Assembly: GCF_005222695.1 (NCBI RefSeq)
Contig: NZ_STGG01000041.1
Coordinates: forward strand, 1-64,000
Source: Massilia sp. HP4
GTDB lineage: Bacteria; Pseudomonadota; Gammaproteobacteria; Burkholderiales; Burkholderiaceae_D
Reading direction: 5' to 3'
Length of the DNA stretch: 64,000 nucleotides
The position numbers and the translations under genes are program-made. Shown piece by piece: positions 25,846-35,299 of this stretch (the first letter of the stretch is position 1; every line of letters begins with the position of its first letter). The notes beneath the pieces are model-generated. The model saw nothing but the letters and a program-made list of their open reading frames with translations. It did no database searches and had not been told where the DNA came from.

Positions 25846-26733
25846 ATGCATATCGACCTTACCGATCTCCGCCTGCTGCTTGCGATTGCCGATGCCGGAA
25901 GCCTCAGCAAGGCCGCCGAACGCTTCCCGATCGCGCTATCGGCGGCCAGCAACCGCCTGCGCGGCTTCGAGGACGATTGCGGCCTCGTCGTCTTCACCCG
26001 CTCGGCCGGCGGCATGGCGCCGACGCCGGCCGGCCGCTTCATCCTGGAGCGCGCGGCGCGCGTGGTGAGCGAGGTCGAACAGCTGCGCGATACCGTGCGC
26101 GAACTGCGCGGTCCGCAACGCAGCGCGGTACGCCTGGCCGGCACCACGGTCGCGATCAGCACCTTCTTGCCCGCCTCGCTGGGCGTATTCCTGGCCGACT
26201 ACCCCGAGGTCGACCTGCAGCTCGAGGAGCGCACCAGTCGCGACATCCTGCAGGCGGTGCGCAAGCGCGAGATCGAGATCGGCATCCTGGATGGCAATGT
26301 GGCGACCGGCGACGTCATTTCGCTGCCGTATCGGACCGACCGCCTGGTGCTGCTGGTGCCGAATGGCCATGCGCTGGCCGAACGCCCGGCCACGCGGATG
26401 CGCGACGCCTTCGAATTCTCCTTCGTCTGCCTGCCGGCCGAGCGGCCGATGCAGCATTTCATCGAGGCGCGCGCGGTCCAGAGTGGACGGCCGCTCAAGG
26501 TGCGGGTGCGGGCGCCCGGCTTCGGCGCCATCGCCCAGCTGGTGGCGCAGGATGCCGGCATCGCCATGCTGCCCGAGGCGGCTGCCAGCCGTTATGTCCG
26601 CGAGCTGCCGGTCAGCATCGTGGCACTGGACGACACCTGGGCCAACCGGGAACTTCGGGTGTGCTTCGCCGATCCGACTACGCTGACGCCGCACGCAGAG
26701 TTGTTGTTACGTTATCTAGCGCACAGCCGATGA
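25846..26733 (+). CDS. LysR-family regulator, divergent from EamA transporter
   Basis: The protein has 295 residues from ATG 25846; the longer open frame upstream runs through the divergent gene and is rejected. The winged helix spans about residues 4-62 (LLAIADAGSLSKAAERFPI, then ALSAASNRLRGFEDD). The effector domain (about 88-290) has the GILDGNV and LVPNGHALA features of LysR substrate-binding domains. It probably controls the EamA gene and itself. The ligand cannot be inferred. Confidence 0.85.
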   Translation: MHIDLTDLRLLLAIADAGSLSKAAERFPIALSAASNRLRGFEDDCGLVVFTRSAGGMAPTPAGRFILERAARVVSEVEQLRDTVRELRGPQRSAVRLAGTTVAISTFLPASLGVFLADYPEVDLQLEERTSRDILQAVRKREIEIGILDGNVATGDVISLPYRTDRLVLLVPNGHALAERPATRMRDAFEFSFVCLPAERPMQHFIEARAVQSGRPLKVRVRAPGFGAIAQLVAQDAGIAMLPEAAASRYVRELPVSIVALDDTWANRELRVCFADPTTLTPHAELLLRYLAHSR

Positions 26734-26845
26734 GTAGCGGAAATGTTGTAATGCCCCTGTCGCGCACGATTGCGGTCGTGGCGTGAGTCAAAAAATTAGC
26801 AATAGGTGTAAGCTAAACGACAACATTTATTTTAAGGAGCACACC

Positions 26846-27235
26846 ATGAAAACCACTATCGCCCTCTCCGCCATCATGCTGTCGGTCGCCGTGCTGGCTA
26901 CCGGCTGCAACAAGAACGACAATATGGGCCCTGCGCAAGAAGCTGGCGCCGCTGTCGACAACGCCGGCCGTGCGGTCGCCGAAGAGACCCGTGAAGGCGT
27001 GGCTGCAGCCGACGCCGCCGCCGAGCGCGCAGGCGACCGTATCGATGCCGCTGGCGACCGCGCCGCAGCTGCTGCCGATCGCGCTGGCGACCGTATCGAC
27101 AACGCCACCGCCGAAGTGCGCCAGGAGTCGCGTGAAGCCGCTGCTGAAGCCAAGGATGCTGCCAGCGACGCGACCGCCGCTGCCGGCCGCAGCGTCGAAC
27201 GCGCCGGCGAAAAAATGCAGGACGCTTCGAAGTAA
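26846..27235 (+). CDS. Alanine-rich repeat lipoprotein
   Basis: The 129-residue precursor has a signal peptide ending in the lipobox VLATGC. The mature part is almost all Ala, Asp, Glu and Arg, arranged as an extended amphipathic helix with the repeat RAGDRID occurring twice 18 residues apart (DNA repeat GGCGACCGTATCGA at 27032-27045 and 27086-27099). A strong TAAGGAG ribosome site precedes the ATG. Such proteins resemble osmotically induced or Lpp/late-embryogenesis-like envelope lipoproteins. A specific function cannot be given. It stands alone and is followed by a stem-loop. Confidence 0.75.
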   Translation: MKTTIALSAIMLSVAVLATGCNKNDNMGPAQEAGAAVDNAGRAVAEETREGVAAADAAAERAGDRIDAAGDRAAAAADRAGDRIDNATAEVRQESREAAAEAKDAASDATAAAGRSVERAGEKMQDASK

Positions 27236-27243
27236 TATGACTG

Positions 27244-27271
27244 CGCTTGCCCGCGAACTCGTGGGCAAGCG
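27244..27271 (+). terminator. Stem-loop between lipoprotein and DUF262 genes
   Basis: CGCTTGCCC and its complement GGGCAAGCG pair across a 10-base loop, and the loop can add two further pairs. It starts 9 bases after the lipoprotein stop and is followed by GTTTCC, only a weak T-tract. It probably terminates the lipoprotein transcript and could serve the convergent DUF262 gene too. Confidence 0.5.
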
Positions 27272-27280
27272 TTTCCAGCA

Positions 27281-29293
27281 TTAATTGTCGAGCAACTTCA
27301 CGAGCGGGTTGAGTGCACGATTATCGATGCGTTTGTCGCTGCTGGCGTTGCCTGCACGTACCTCTTCCGCCTTGTGACCAAAGAGCATCGGCAGATAGCT
27401 TGCGTTATCGTCCGGATCATCGGTCAGACTGAAATTCCAGCGCTTTTCGGCATACTTCAGCATGGCGATGCCGCGCGCGGCGATACACGCCACACTCCAG
27501 TCATGCGACTTGAACGCATTCGCGACCTGGGTCTCGGAATGGCTGCCAAGTGCATAACGGCTTCGTTTGCATCCCCCGCTCTTCGCTGCGAATGGCAAGT
27601 TGGAGACCGACGAGTTCCTGCTAACCGACAGCAGCATCAAGTTACCGAGCGAGTTGACGACAGCCTGCTTCAGCGCTTTTGCGTTACCGTGGATGGGGAT
27701 GACGCTGTCCCAGTAGCCTCCTTGATCGGGCACGTTCGGATAGATGTGTTCCACCGAGCTGTCGAAGCTGAACTTATCCCACGGCCACTTCAGCGCCATC
27801 GGCTTGTTCCCGTCTGCGCGGCGCGCCTCTTCGAACTCCAGTAACAAGACCTTCGTGAACGACCAGCGGTAATAGCCCGTATGCTTGCTGCTGCGCAGCC
27901 GCGCTGCGACCTGTTGCTGGACATCCTGCGCCGAAAACTCCTCGTCCACGTAATTGCGCACGTAGGCCGCGGCCTTGTCGACGGCCGCGGGGCCGCCCAT
28001 GCTGCTGAAATCGTCGTCGCTCGGCGAAGGGAAGTCGGGGCTTGGACGCATGAGGGCACGCGCCATCCGGTTAATGTCGGCCCGGCCAAGATGTGATGGG
28101 CGGCCCGACAAAGTCAGCAGAAGCACCACGTAGCGTTCGATCTGCTCCAGAAGCCCGAGCGCCGGCCTGAGCGCGCGTTCGAAGCGAGAGGGCTGCAGCG
28201 CCATGGCAGGATCGCCTTCGGCAATCCGCATATAGGCGGCCAACATGAGAGGCTTGAAGAAAGCATCGCCAACCCGGGCAATCTGCGCCAGCCGCATCCG
28301 ATGCAGGTTGGGCATCAGATCCGTACCATGCATGTGCGCCCACCAGACTGCTGCGGTTTCCAGATGGTGAATATAGTTACCGATCGACGCACGCGACAGG
28401 TCTGGATTCGTGACGGTGAAGGTCTCGTCGAGCAGGACTTTTTCGAGCCAGTCCCGATCCTTCACTTCGCCGAAATAGGCGATCGAATGGGCCCGCAAGA
28501 ACTCGTCGTCATGGTTTTGCGTAGCCTTGTTGCGCCCCAGGGAGCGATAGATTCCTTTCCACGCCAGGTGGATCTGGCGGCGCAACGCGTCGCCATCGAC
28601 GCTGTTCTCACCGGCCGGCACGACACTGGACAAGTAGATCAGCCGGTTCTTCAAAAGCTCGAGGTGCGAAAGCTTCTTGCCCCGATTATTGAGTGTCTCG
28701 AATGCGACGTGGATATCAAATTCGGGTTGAACGTCGAGAACGAAGATGCAAAACCGACCGAGCAAGGTATCCAGGCAGGCTTGCGCCGCCGCCGCGTCAG
28801 GCAGCTCATCTGCCTGCGCCTTGAAGAAGGCCGCGGCATGCTGGATATTGGCGGCATAGCTTGAACACTCGTGCGCCAGGCGTGGTGCCAGACGGCTGCG
28901 GTCGAGCACGAAGAAATCGAAATAGGTCTGCAGCTCGTCGCTGTCTTCAAATTTGATGCGATACGGGATTGCAGGGGTTGGCGCGCCGGGCGTCAAGTCG
29001 GCGATGCGCCGGGTCAGCGCGGCGGCCAGCGCAATAGTGCTCACCACGCGCTGCTGGCCATCGACCAGATCGACCGGGAGCACGCCATCGGCGCCACCAG
29101 TGCGCCGTTGCAGCAGCACATTGCCGGTGAAGTGCTGCCGTGCCGGCGAGTTGACCGCAATACGCAGGTCTGCCCACAATGCTTCGAGCTGGGCTTTACC
29201 CCAGGAGTAACCCCGTTGATAATCCGGAACGTGGAAATGAAAATCGACGAGCAGCTCGCCGAGCGTCTGAAGTGTCGCAGATGAAAATGCCAT
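27281..29293 (-). CDS. DUF262/DUF1524 protein, GmrSD-type putative restriction/defence enzyme
   Basis: The 670-residue protein starts at ATG 29293, preceded by GAGGAAAGAG. The N-terminal DUF262 domain has YQRGYSWG (25-32) and VDGQQR (77-82), the ParB/Srx-like nucleotide-binding motifs of GmrS. The C-terminal DUF1524 (GmrD, HNH-like) region carries SVEHIYPNVPDQ and VVNSLGNLMLLS with SNLPFAAK. The single-chain fusion corresponds to type IV, modification-dependent enzymes such as GmrSD or BrxU. No methylase, other defence gene or integrase is adjacent. Composition is somewhat less GC-rich than the flanks, consistent with transfer. Defence is inferred from family only. Confidence 0.8.
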   Translation of the reverse strand: MAFSSATLQTLGELLVDFHFHVPDYQRGYSWGKAQLEALWADLRIAVNSPARQHFTGNVLLQRRTGGADGVLPVDLVDGQQRVVSTIALAAALTRRIADLTPGAPTPAIPYRIKFEDSDELQTYFDFFVLDRSRLAPRLAHECSSYAANIQHAAAFFKAQADELPDAAAAQACLDTLLGRFCIFVLDVQPEFDIHVAFETLNNRGKKLSHLELLKNRLIYLSSVVPAGENSVDGDALRRQIHLAWKGIYRSLGRNKATQNHDDEFLRAHSIAYFGEVKDRDWLEKVLLDETFTVTNPDLSRASIGNYIHHLETAAVWWAHMHGTDLMPNLHRMRLAQIARVGDAFFKPLMLAAYMRIAEGDPAMALQPSRFERALRPALGLLEQIERYVVLLLTLSGRPSHLGRADINRMARALMRPSPDFPSPSDDDFSSMGGPAAVDKAAAYVRNYVDEEFSAQDVQQQVAARLRSSKHTGYYRWSFTKVLLLEFEEARRADGNKPMALKWPWDKFSFDSSVEHIYPNVPDQGGYWDSVIPIHGNAKALKQAVVNSLGNLMLLSVSRNSSVSNLPFAAKSGGCKRSRYALGSHSETQVANAFKSHDWSVACIAARGIAMLKYAEKRWNFSLTDDPDDNASYLPMLFGHKAEEVRAGNASSDKRIDNRALNPLVKLLDN

Positions 29294-29382
29294 TCTCTTT
29301 CCTCTATGTCTTGTCGTTTCTGTAGCATTATTACATGCATTGGGGCAATAATTCGTTGTAAGCAAGAAAAAGGGTTCTTCTT

Positions 29383-30396
29383 ATGCGACGTCTGAAACAT
29401 CGTCTGGCATTACTGATCATGGGACTGTGCGCTGGCTTCCCTGCCGCTGCGCAGCTTACGGCCCACGTCCTGAGTAACGACATGGTCCAGGCTCGTGCGT
29501 CTGAAGTGGCCGGCGGCCGCCTGCTGTCGTTCGCGCTGGCGGGCAAGCCCAATTTCCTGCTGATCGACGAAGGCGCGGGCGACCCCGAGGCGCCGCCGGA
29601 TGCGCACTCGGGCTATATCCGCTACCAGGGCCATGAGGTATGGATCGGACCGCAGCGCGAATGGTGGGTGCACCAGCACCTCAATCCGGCGCGCGCCGCG
29701 GCGAAAGCGACCTGGCCACCCGATCCCTGGCTGAGCCTTGCCAAGTACACGCTGGTCGACCAACGGCCGGACGAGATCACGCTCGACAGTCCGGCCAGCC
29801 CGGTGTCCGGCGTCCAGCTGCGCAAGCGCTATGCGCTGGTGGCGGGCCGGCCGAACAGCCTGCGGCTCGATGCCGAAGCGACCAACCGCAGCGGCAAGCT
29901 GGCGGGACGCGACATCTGGTTCAATACGCGCGTGCCGGCGCACACGCGGGCCTATGTGCCGGTGGCGACGCAGGAAGATATCCGGGTCGAGCCGGCCGGG
30001 GCGCTGCGAACCACGCTCGATGGCGGCCTGCTGTCGCTCGACCTGCCGGCGCCGGGCCAGGCGGCGCGCAAGGGCAAGCTGTTCGTCCAGCCGTCGCACG
30101 GCTGGGTGGCAGCGTTCCGCGACGGCCAGGTCCTGGTGATCCGGTTTACCCACCAGCCGCGCGCGGCGATCCACCCGGCCCAGGGCCAGGTCGAGTTGTT
30201 CCAGGACGCCGATCCCGCAACATCGGGCAAGGGCATGCTCGAGATCGAAGTGCATGCGCCCTATATCGAACTGGCGCCCGGCCAGGCGATGAAAGCGTCC
30301 GAGCTGTGGACCATCCTGCCCTACGATGGGCCGGCGACCCGCGAAGCCCATGTTGCTTTCCTGCGCCGGCAGGCGGCGCAGCTGGGGATCGACTAG
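29383..30396 (+). CDS. DUF4380 secreted protein, aldose-mutarotase-like fold
   Basis: The 337-residue protein has a signal peptide (ends AAAQL) and no other membrane segment. The body is beta-rich, with GPQREWWVHQH, WFNTRVPA and WTILPYDG, which I associate with DUF4380, a family of galactose-mutarotase-like beta-sandwich proteins. The enzymatic role is unsettled. It opens the pectin locus but runs convergent to the lactonase operon (4-base overlap of the stop codons), so it is a separate transcription unit. Participation in sugar handling is inference from fold and location. Confidence 0.6.
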   Translation: MRRLKHRLALLIMGLCAGFPAAAQLTAHVLSNDMVQARASEVAGGRLLSFALAGKPNFLLIDEGAGDPEAPPDAHSGYIRYQGHEVWIGPQREWWVHQHLNPARAAAKATWPPDPWLSLAKYTLVDQRPDEITLDSPASPVSGVQLRKRYALVAGRPNSLRLDAEATNRSGKLAGRDIWFNTRVPAHTRAYVPVATQEDIRVEPAGALRTTLDGGLLSLDLPAPGQAARKGKLFVQPSHGWVAAFRDGQVLVIRFTHQPRAAIHPAQGQVELFQDADPATSGKGMLEIEVHAPYIELAPGQAMKASELWTILPYDGPATREAHVAFLRRQAAQLGID

Positions 30397-31277
30397 GCCG
30401 CGAACGGCGTCTCGGCCACGCCCCGCTCACCGGGCCGCAACAGCACCACGGCGCCGGCATCGCCGCCGACGCCGGGGTCGATCGAGGTCACCAGCAGCAG
30501 GTCGAGATCCGGCCCGCCAAAGGCGCACATCGAAGGCTTGGCCATCGGCAGCTCCAGCTCCCGGTCCAGCCTGCCCTGCGGCGTGAAGCGCTGCACCACG
30601 CCGCCATCGTTGGCGCAGGTCCAGTAGCAGCCGTCGGCATCCACCGCCGCGCCGTCCGGCCGGCCCTTCTGCCCGGTGAGGTCGAGGAACACCCGCTCTC
30701 CATGCGGCAGCCCGGCATCGACGTCGTAATCGTAGGCCCACACCAGGCGGCGCTGGGGATGGGAATCGGACAGGTACATCGTTTTCCCGTCAGGCGACCA
30801 CGCCAGCCCGTTCTGGGTCAGCATATTCGACACCACCGGCCCATGCAGGCCCGCGCGCGCCGAGTAGCGATACAGCCCGCCAACCGCGCGCGCGGCGCCC
30901 ATGTCCATGAACATGGTGCCGCTCCAGAACCTTCCCTGGCGGTCGCAGCGGCCGTCGTTGAAGCGCATGCCCTCGCCCAGTTCGGCCGCCGGCGGCGCAT
31001 CCAGCCGGCGCGCGCCGACCGTGCCGTCGTCCTTGAGGTCGAGGTGGAAGATGCCGGTTTCCATCCCGGCGATCAGTCCACCGCTGCCATGGGCCGCGAT
31101 GCAGGCGGCCATCTCCGGGGCCAGCCAGCGGCGCAGTTCTCCGCTGGCGTGGTCCAGGCGCCAGATGCGGCGCGCGGGGATGTCGACCCAGTACCAGGCC
31201 TGTTCCGCCGCATGCCACATCGGGCTCTCACCGGTCGCGCAATGCACGCCGGCGACGATTTCCATTTCCATCGACAT
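30393..31277 (-). CDS. SMP-30/gluconolactonase-family lactonase (probable galactarolactone hydrolase)
   Basis: The 294-residue cytoplasmic beta-propeller has the family motifs GESPMWH (metal-binding E), GMRFNDGRCDRQGRFW, NGLAWSPDGKTMYLSDS and GRPDGAAVDADGCYW. SMP-30 enzymes hydrolyse sugar lactones with a divalent metal. Last gene of the kdgD operon, it lies two bases after the ExuT-like transporter. The obvious substrate is the galactaro- or glucaro-lactone released by uronate dehydrogenase, which it would open to galactarate/glucarate for GarD. That substrate is inferred from pathway context; L-arabinonolactone is an alternative. Confidence 0.8.
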   Translation of the reverse strand: MSMEMEIVAGVHCATGESPMWHAAEQAWYWVDIPARRIWRLDHASGELRRWLAPEMAACIAAHGSGGLIAGMETGIFHLDLKDDGTVGARRLDAPPAAELGEGMRFNDGRCDRQGRFWSGTMFMDMGAARAVGGLYRYSARAGLHGPVVSNMLTQNGLAWSPDGKTMYLSDSHPQRRLVWAYDYDVDAGLPHGERVFLDLTGQKGRPDGAAVDADGCYWTCANDGGVVQRFTPQGRLDRELELPMAKPSMCAFGGPDLDLLLVTSIDPGVGGDAGAVVLLRPGERGVAETPFAA

Positions 31278-31279
31278 TC

Positions 31280-32674
31280 TTACAGGTCCTTGATTTCACG
31301 GTGCCGCGGCACCAGGGCTTTCATCACGCACCAGGCGACCAGGTAGGCCAGCGCGCAGATCGAGAACATGATCATATACCCCGTCGACAGCTGGCCCAGC
31401 GCGCCATAGTAGTCGAACAGCCAGCCACCGAGCTTGGTCAGCAGCACGCCGCCCAGGCCGCCGGCCATGCCGCCGATGCCGACCACCGAGCCGACGCTGT
31501 GTTTCGGGAACATGTCCGACACCGTCGTAAACAGGTTGGCCGACCACGCCTGGTGGGCCGAAGCGCCGATGCCGATCAGGATCACCGGGAACCAGAAACC
31601 CAGGTAACCCAGCGGCTGCGCCAGCAGCACCACCAGCGGGAACAGCGCGATCAACAGCATGGCGCGCATGCGGCCCTGATAGATGTCGGCGCCGCGGTTC
31701 AGGAAGTAGGTCGGCAGCCAGCCGCCGCCGATGCTGCCCACCATCGTCATGCTGTACAGGACCGCCAGCGGCAGGATCATGGCGGTGGCCGACAGGCCGT
31801 ATTGCGCCGACATGTATTTGGGCAGCCAGAATAGGAAGAACCACCACACGCCGTCGGTCAGGAACTTACCGGCGACGAAGGCCCAGGTCTGGCGGTAGCC
31901 CAGCAGCTTGAACCACGAGCTCCTGGCCACTTGCGTGTTGTCGACCGCGGCCGGATTCACCCCGCTGTCGCTGTTGATATAGGCCAGTTCGGCCGCGCCC
32001 ACGCGCGGCGAGCGCTCCGGCACGTCGTACAGCCAGATCCAGGCCCCCATCCAGACGAAGCCGATGGCGCCGATCACGATGAAGGCAGCCTGCCAGCCCC
32101 AGTATTCGGCGATCAGCGGCACCGACAGCGGCGCCAGGATGGCGCCGACGTTGGCGCCCGAATTGAAGATGCCGGTCGCGAACGAACGCTCGCGCTTGGG
32201 GAAGTATTCGGCGGTGGCCTTGATCGCGGCCGGGAAGTTGCCAGCCTCGCCGATCGCCAGGATCGCGCGGCCGATCATGAAGCCGGCAATCGATACCGGC
32301 ACCACGGCCAGCCCGATGGAAGTAAACACGGTATTGACCGCTTCGCCGATCCAGATCGCGTAGGCATGGGCGATGGCGCCGAGCGACCAGACCACGATCG
32401 CGAGCACATAGGCGCGCTTGGTGCCCATGCGGTCGATCACGCGGCCGGCGAACAGCATCGAGATCGCGTAGACGAACTGGAAGGTGGCCGCGATATTGGC
32501 GTAGTCGGTGTTGGACCAGCCGAATTCGGCCGACAACATCGGCGCGAGCAGGCTCAGGACCTGGCGGTCCAGGTAGTTGATGGTGGTAGCGAAGAACAGC
32601 AGTGCGCAGATCGTCCAGCGATACTTGCCCACCACCGTTTGTGCGGGTGTGACGTCGATGACTTGCTGATTCAT
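31280..32674 (-). CDS. exuT: MFS hexuronate transporter (ExuT-like)
   Basis: The 464-residue protein has twelve TM segments. It carries the anion:cation symporter family signature INYLDRQVLS in TM1, DRMGTKRAY in the motif-A loop and GIGEAGNFPAAIKATAEYFP-like residues (about 143-161), highly typical of ExuT/galacturonate carriers. It would import D-galacturonate/glucuronate with protons. It follows the semialdehyde dehydrogenase gene by 72 bases and precedes the lactonase by 2. The gap upstream contains a CAGCCGG...CCGGCTG stem-loop (32702-32723) that might tune expression of this part of the operon. Confidence 0.88.
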   Translation of the reverse strand: MNQQVIDVTPAQTVVGKYRWTICALLFFATTINYLDRQVLSLLAPMLSAEFGWSNTDYANIAATFQFVYAISMLFAGRVIDRMGTKRAYVLAIVVWSLGAIAHAYAIWIGEAVNTVFTSIGLAVVPVSIAGFMIGRAILAIGEAGNFPAAIKATAEYFPKRERSFATGIFNSGANVGAILAPLSVPLIAEYWGWQAAFIVIGAIGFVWMGAWIWLYDVPERSPRVGAAELAYINSDSGVNPAAVDNTQVARSSWFKLLGYRQTWAFVAGKFLTDGVWWFFLFWLPKYMSAQYGLSATAMILPLAVLYSMTMVGSIGGGWLPTYFLNRGADIYQGRMRAMLLIALFPLVVLLAQPLGYLGFWFPVILIGIGASAHQAWSANLFTTVSDMFPKHSVGSVVGIGGMAGGLGGVLLTKLGGWLFDYYGALGQLSTGYMIMFSICALAYLVAWCVMKALVPRHREIKDL

Positions 32675-32701
32675 GGTTGATCAGTTCTTTTCAAGTGAAG
32701 A

Positions 32702-32723
32702 CAGCCGGTGTCTCCCCCGGCTG
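32702..32723 (-). other. Stem-loop inside the kdgD operon
   Basis: Seven-base arms CAGCCGG and CCGGCTG enclose an 8-base loop between the dehydrogenase stop and the exuT start. There is no T-run after it on the transcribed strand, so an RNA-processing or attenuation role is as likely as termination. Confidence 0.35.
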
Positions 32724-32746
32724 GTGCTGCAATAAAACTTACGGCG

Positions 32747-34333
32747 TTATGCATCCCCTCCTGCTTGCAAGGCGCCGTCCTGCAGGCGCGCAAGTCCCAG
32801 CGGATTGTCGTCGCGCAGGGCTTCAGGCAGCAGGTTGGCAGGAACGTTCTGGTAGCACACCGGCCGCAGGAAGCGGTCGATGGCGCTGGCGCCCACCGAG
32901 GTGGTGCGGCTGTCGCTGGTGGCCGGGAACGGACCGCCGTGGACCATGGCGTGCGACACTTCCACGCCGGTCGGGAAGCCGTTGAACAGCACCCGGCCAG
33001 CCTTGCGTTCCAGGATCGTCAACAGCGAACCGGCCAGTGCGTGGTCTTGCGCTTGCGCGTGCACGGTCGCGGTCAGCTGGCCGTGCAGCTGCTCGGCCGC
33101 CTTGAGCAGCTGCTCGGCATCCTTGAAGCGCACCAGCACCGCGGCCGGGCCGAACACTTCGTCTTCCAGCGCCGCATTGCCCAGGTAGGTATCGGCGTCG
33201 CACAGGTACAGCGCGGCGCGCGCGGCGCAACCGGCGCCCTGTTCGCCTCCCTGGGCCACCAGTTGCAGGCCCTCCACCTTGCCGAACCTGGCCACGCCGG
33301 TGTTATAGGCTTCATGGATGCCGGCGGTAAGCATGGTGCCGGCGCCCTTGCCCGCCAGCGCGTCGCCGGCCGAGGTGACGAAGGCGTCCAGGTCGGCGCC
33401 TTCGAGCGCGAACACCAGGCCCGGATTGGTGCAGAACTGGCCGACGCCGAGCGTGAGCGAATCCACGAAGCCCTGCGCCAGGCCGGCGCCGCCGGCCTGC
33501 ACCGCGGCCGGCAGCAGGAATACCGGGTTCACACTGCTCATCTCGGCGTAGACAGGAATCGGCTCGTCGCGGCCGGCGGCAGTGCGCATCAGCGCGGTGC
33601 CGCCCTGGCGCGAACCGGTGAAACCGACGGCCTTGATCGCAGGATGCGCCACCAGCTGCTGGCCGACCGTGCGGCCGTCGCCGAACAGCATCGAGAACAC
33701 GCCTTCCGGCAGGCCGCATTCCTTCACCGCGCGCTGCACGGCGCGTCCGACCAGCTCCGAAGTGCCGGGGTGGGCGGCGTGGGCCTTGACCACCACCGGG
33801 CAGCCGGCGGCCAATGCGGACGCGGTGTCGCCGCCAGCGACCGAGAACGCGAGCGGGAAGTTGCTGGCGCCGAAGACGGCGACCGGACCCAGGCCGATCT
33901 TGGACAGGCGCAGGTCGGGCCGCGGCGGCGCGCGATCCGGCAAGGCGCTGTCGATCGTCGCATCCAGGAAGTAACCGTCACGGACCACCTTGGCGAACAG
34001 GCGCAGCTGGTTCACGGTGCGCATGCGCTCGCCTTCCAGGCGCGCCTGCGGCAGGCCGCTTTCCAGCATGGCGCGTTCGATCAGTTCCGGACCGACGGCC
34101 AGGATCTGTTCGGCCACCGCTTCCAGGAAGCGCGCGCGCTGCTCGAGCGGCAATGCGCGGTAAGGGTCGAAGGCTTGCGCGGCCAGCGCGCAGGCACGTT
34201 CGACGTCGTCGCCGGTCGCCAGGCCGAAGGCCGGTTCCAGGTCGGCGCGGGTGGCCGGGTTGAAGCCGCGCGCCTCGCCGCCAGTGCCGCGCAGGCACTG
34301 CTGGCCGATGATCATTTCACCGAGGATCGTCAT
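32747..34333 (-). CDS. 2-oxoglutarate semialdehyde (2,5-dioxovalerate) dehydrogenase
   Basis: The 528-residue aldehyde dehydrogenase has N158 in GASNFP, general base E264 (YAEMSSVNP) and catalytic cysteine C301 (GQFCTNPG). The length and the [10 protein letters not shown] and [18 protein letters not shown] segments fit the KGSADH group that follows KdgD. It oxidises 2-oxoglutarate semialdehyde to 2-oxoglutarate with NAD(P)+, the final step of oxidative uronate catabolism. It starts 2 bases after the kdgD stop. The frame continues upstream, but that region is the shadow of kdgD, so ATG 34333 is used. Confidence 0.92.
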   Translation of the reverse strand: MTILGEMIIGQQCLRGTGGEARGFNPATRADLEPAFGLATGDDVERACALAAQAFDPYRALPLEQRARFLEAVAEQILAVGPELIERAMLESGLPQARLEGERMRTVNQLRLFAKVVRDGYFLDATIDSALPDRAPPRPDLRLSKIGLGPVAVFGASNFPLAFSVAGGDTASALAAGCPVVVKAHAAHPGTSELVGRAVQRAVKECGLPEGVFSMLFGDGRTVGQQLVAHPAIKAVGFTGSRQGGTALMRTAAGRDEPIPVYAEMSSVNPVFLLPAAVQAGGAGLAQGFVDSLTLGVGQFCTNPGLVFALEGADLDAFVTSAGDALAGKGAGTMLTAGIHEAYNTGVARFGKVEGLQLVAQGGEQGAGCAARAALYLCDADTYLGNAALEDEVFGPAAVLVRFKDAEQLLKAAEQLHGQLTATVHAQAQDHALAGSLLTILERKAGRVLFNGFPTGVEVSHAMVHGGPFPATSDSRTTSVGASAIDRFLRPVCYQNVPANLLPEALRDDNPLGLARLQDGALQAGGDA

Positions 34334-34335
34334 GA

Positions 34336-35247
34336 TTACAGCACTCCGTTCTTCTTCAGCAGATCCAGCAGCATCGCGTCTTCCTCGGCCGTCAGGTCGG
34401 TCAGCGGCGGACGCACTGGCCCTGCGCCGTGGCCGACCAGGCGCGCGCCGGCCTTGACTATGCTGACGGCGTAGCCGGCCTTGCGGTTGCGGATCTCGAG
34501 GTAAGGCAGGAAGAACTCGTCGATCAGGCGGTTGGTGGTCGCGAAGTCGTCGGCGGCCGTGGCGTGATAGAAGTCCATCGCCAGCTGCGGCACGAAGTTG
34601 AACACGGCCGACGAGTACACCGGCGTGCCCAGGGCCTTGTAGGCGCCGGCATACACTTCGGCGGTTGGCAGGCCGCCCAGGTAGCTGAAGCGGTCGCCCA
34701 GCTTGCGCCAGATCGAGACCATCAGTTCGATGTCGCCGTTGCCGTCCTTGAAGCCGATCAGGTTCGGGCAGCGGTCGGCCAGCTTGGCCAGCGAATCCGG
34801 GGTCAGGCGGCAGTTGGCGCGGTTGTACACAACGACGCCGATCTTGACCGAGCGGCACACCGCTTCGACGTGGGCGATCAGGCCGTCCTGGCTGGCTTCG
34901 GTCAGGTAATGCGGCAGCAGCAGCAAGCCCTTGGCGCCCTGGCGCTCGGCTTCCTGGGCATGGGCGATGGCGGTGCGGGTCGGACCGCCGCAGCCGGCCA
35001 GGATCGGCACCTTGCCGGCACAGGTATCGACCGCGGTCTTAATGATCTGGCCGTACTCTTCTCCGTGCAGCGAGAAGTATTCGCCAGTGCCGCCGGCCGC
35101 GAACAGCGCGGTCGCGCCGAACGGCGCCAGCCATTCGAGGCGGGCCGCATAACCCTTCGGATCGAACTCGCCCTGCGCGTCGAAGTCGGTGATCGGGAAG
35201 GACAGCAGGCCGTGCGACAGGACTTGCTTGAGTTCATTTGGTTGCAT
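34336..35247 (-). CDS. kdgD: 5-dehydro-4-deoxyglucarate dehydratase
   Basis: The 303-residue member of the DHDPS/NAL class I aldolase superfamily keeps GGTGEYFSL, the tyrosine Y141 in VVYNRANC and the Schiff-base lysine K167 in [10 protein letters not shown]. It dehydrates and decarboxylates 5-keto-4-deoxy-D-glucarate to 2-oxoglutarate semialdehyde. ATG 35247 is chosen, as the open frame further up runs into the promoter. It is the first gene of a kdgD-KGSADH-exuT-lactonase operon whose promoter overlaps an inverted repeat. Confidence 0.95.
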   Translation of the reverse strand: MQPNELKQVLSHGLLSFPITDFDAQGEFDPKGYAARLEWLAPFGATALFAAGGTGEYFSLHGEEYGQIIKTAVDTCAGKVPILAGCGGPTRTAIAHAQEAERQGAKGLLLLPHYLTEASQDGLIAHVEAVCRSVKIGVVVYNRANCRLTPDSLAKLADRCPNLIGFKDGNGDIELMVSIWRKLGDRFSYLGGLPTAEVYAGAYKALGTPVYSSAVFNFVPQLAMDFYHATAADDFATTNRLIDEFFLPYLEIRNRKAGYAVSIVKAGARLVGHGAGPVRPPLTDLTAEEDAMLLDLLKKNGVL

Positions 35248-35299
35248 GCGAGGGTCTCCGTAGGTCTTTGTGTTGGACAAAAAAGATGTTCGATGAATC

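Noticed and set aside
34334..34858. N-terminal extension of the semialdehyde dehydrogenase
   Set aside because: It lies in the shadow of kdgD; the normal aldehyde dehydrogenase N-terminus starts at 34333.
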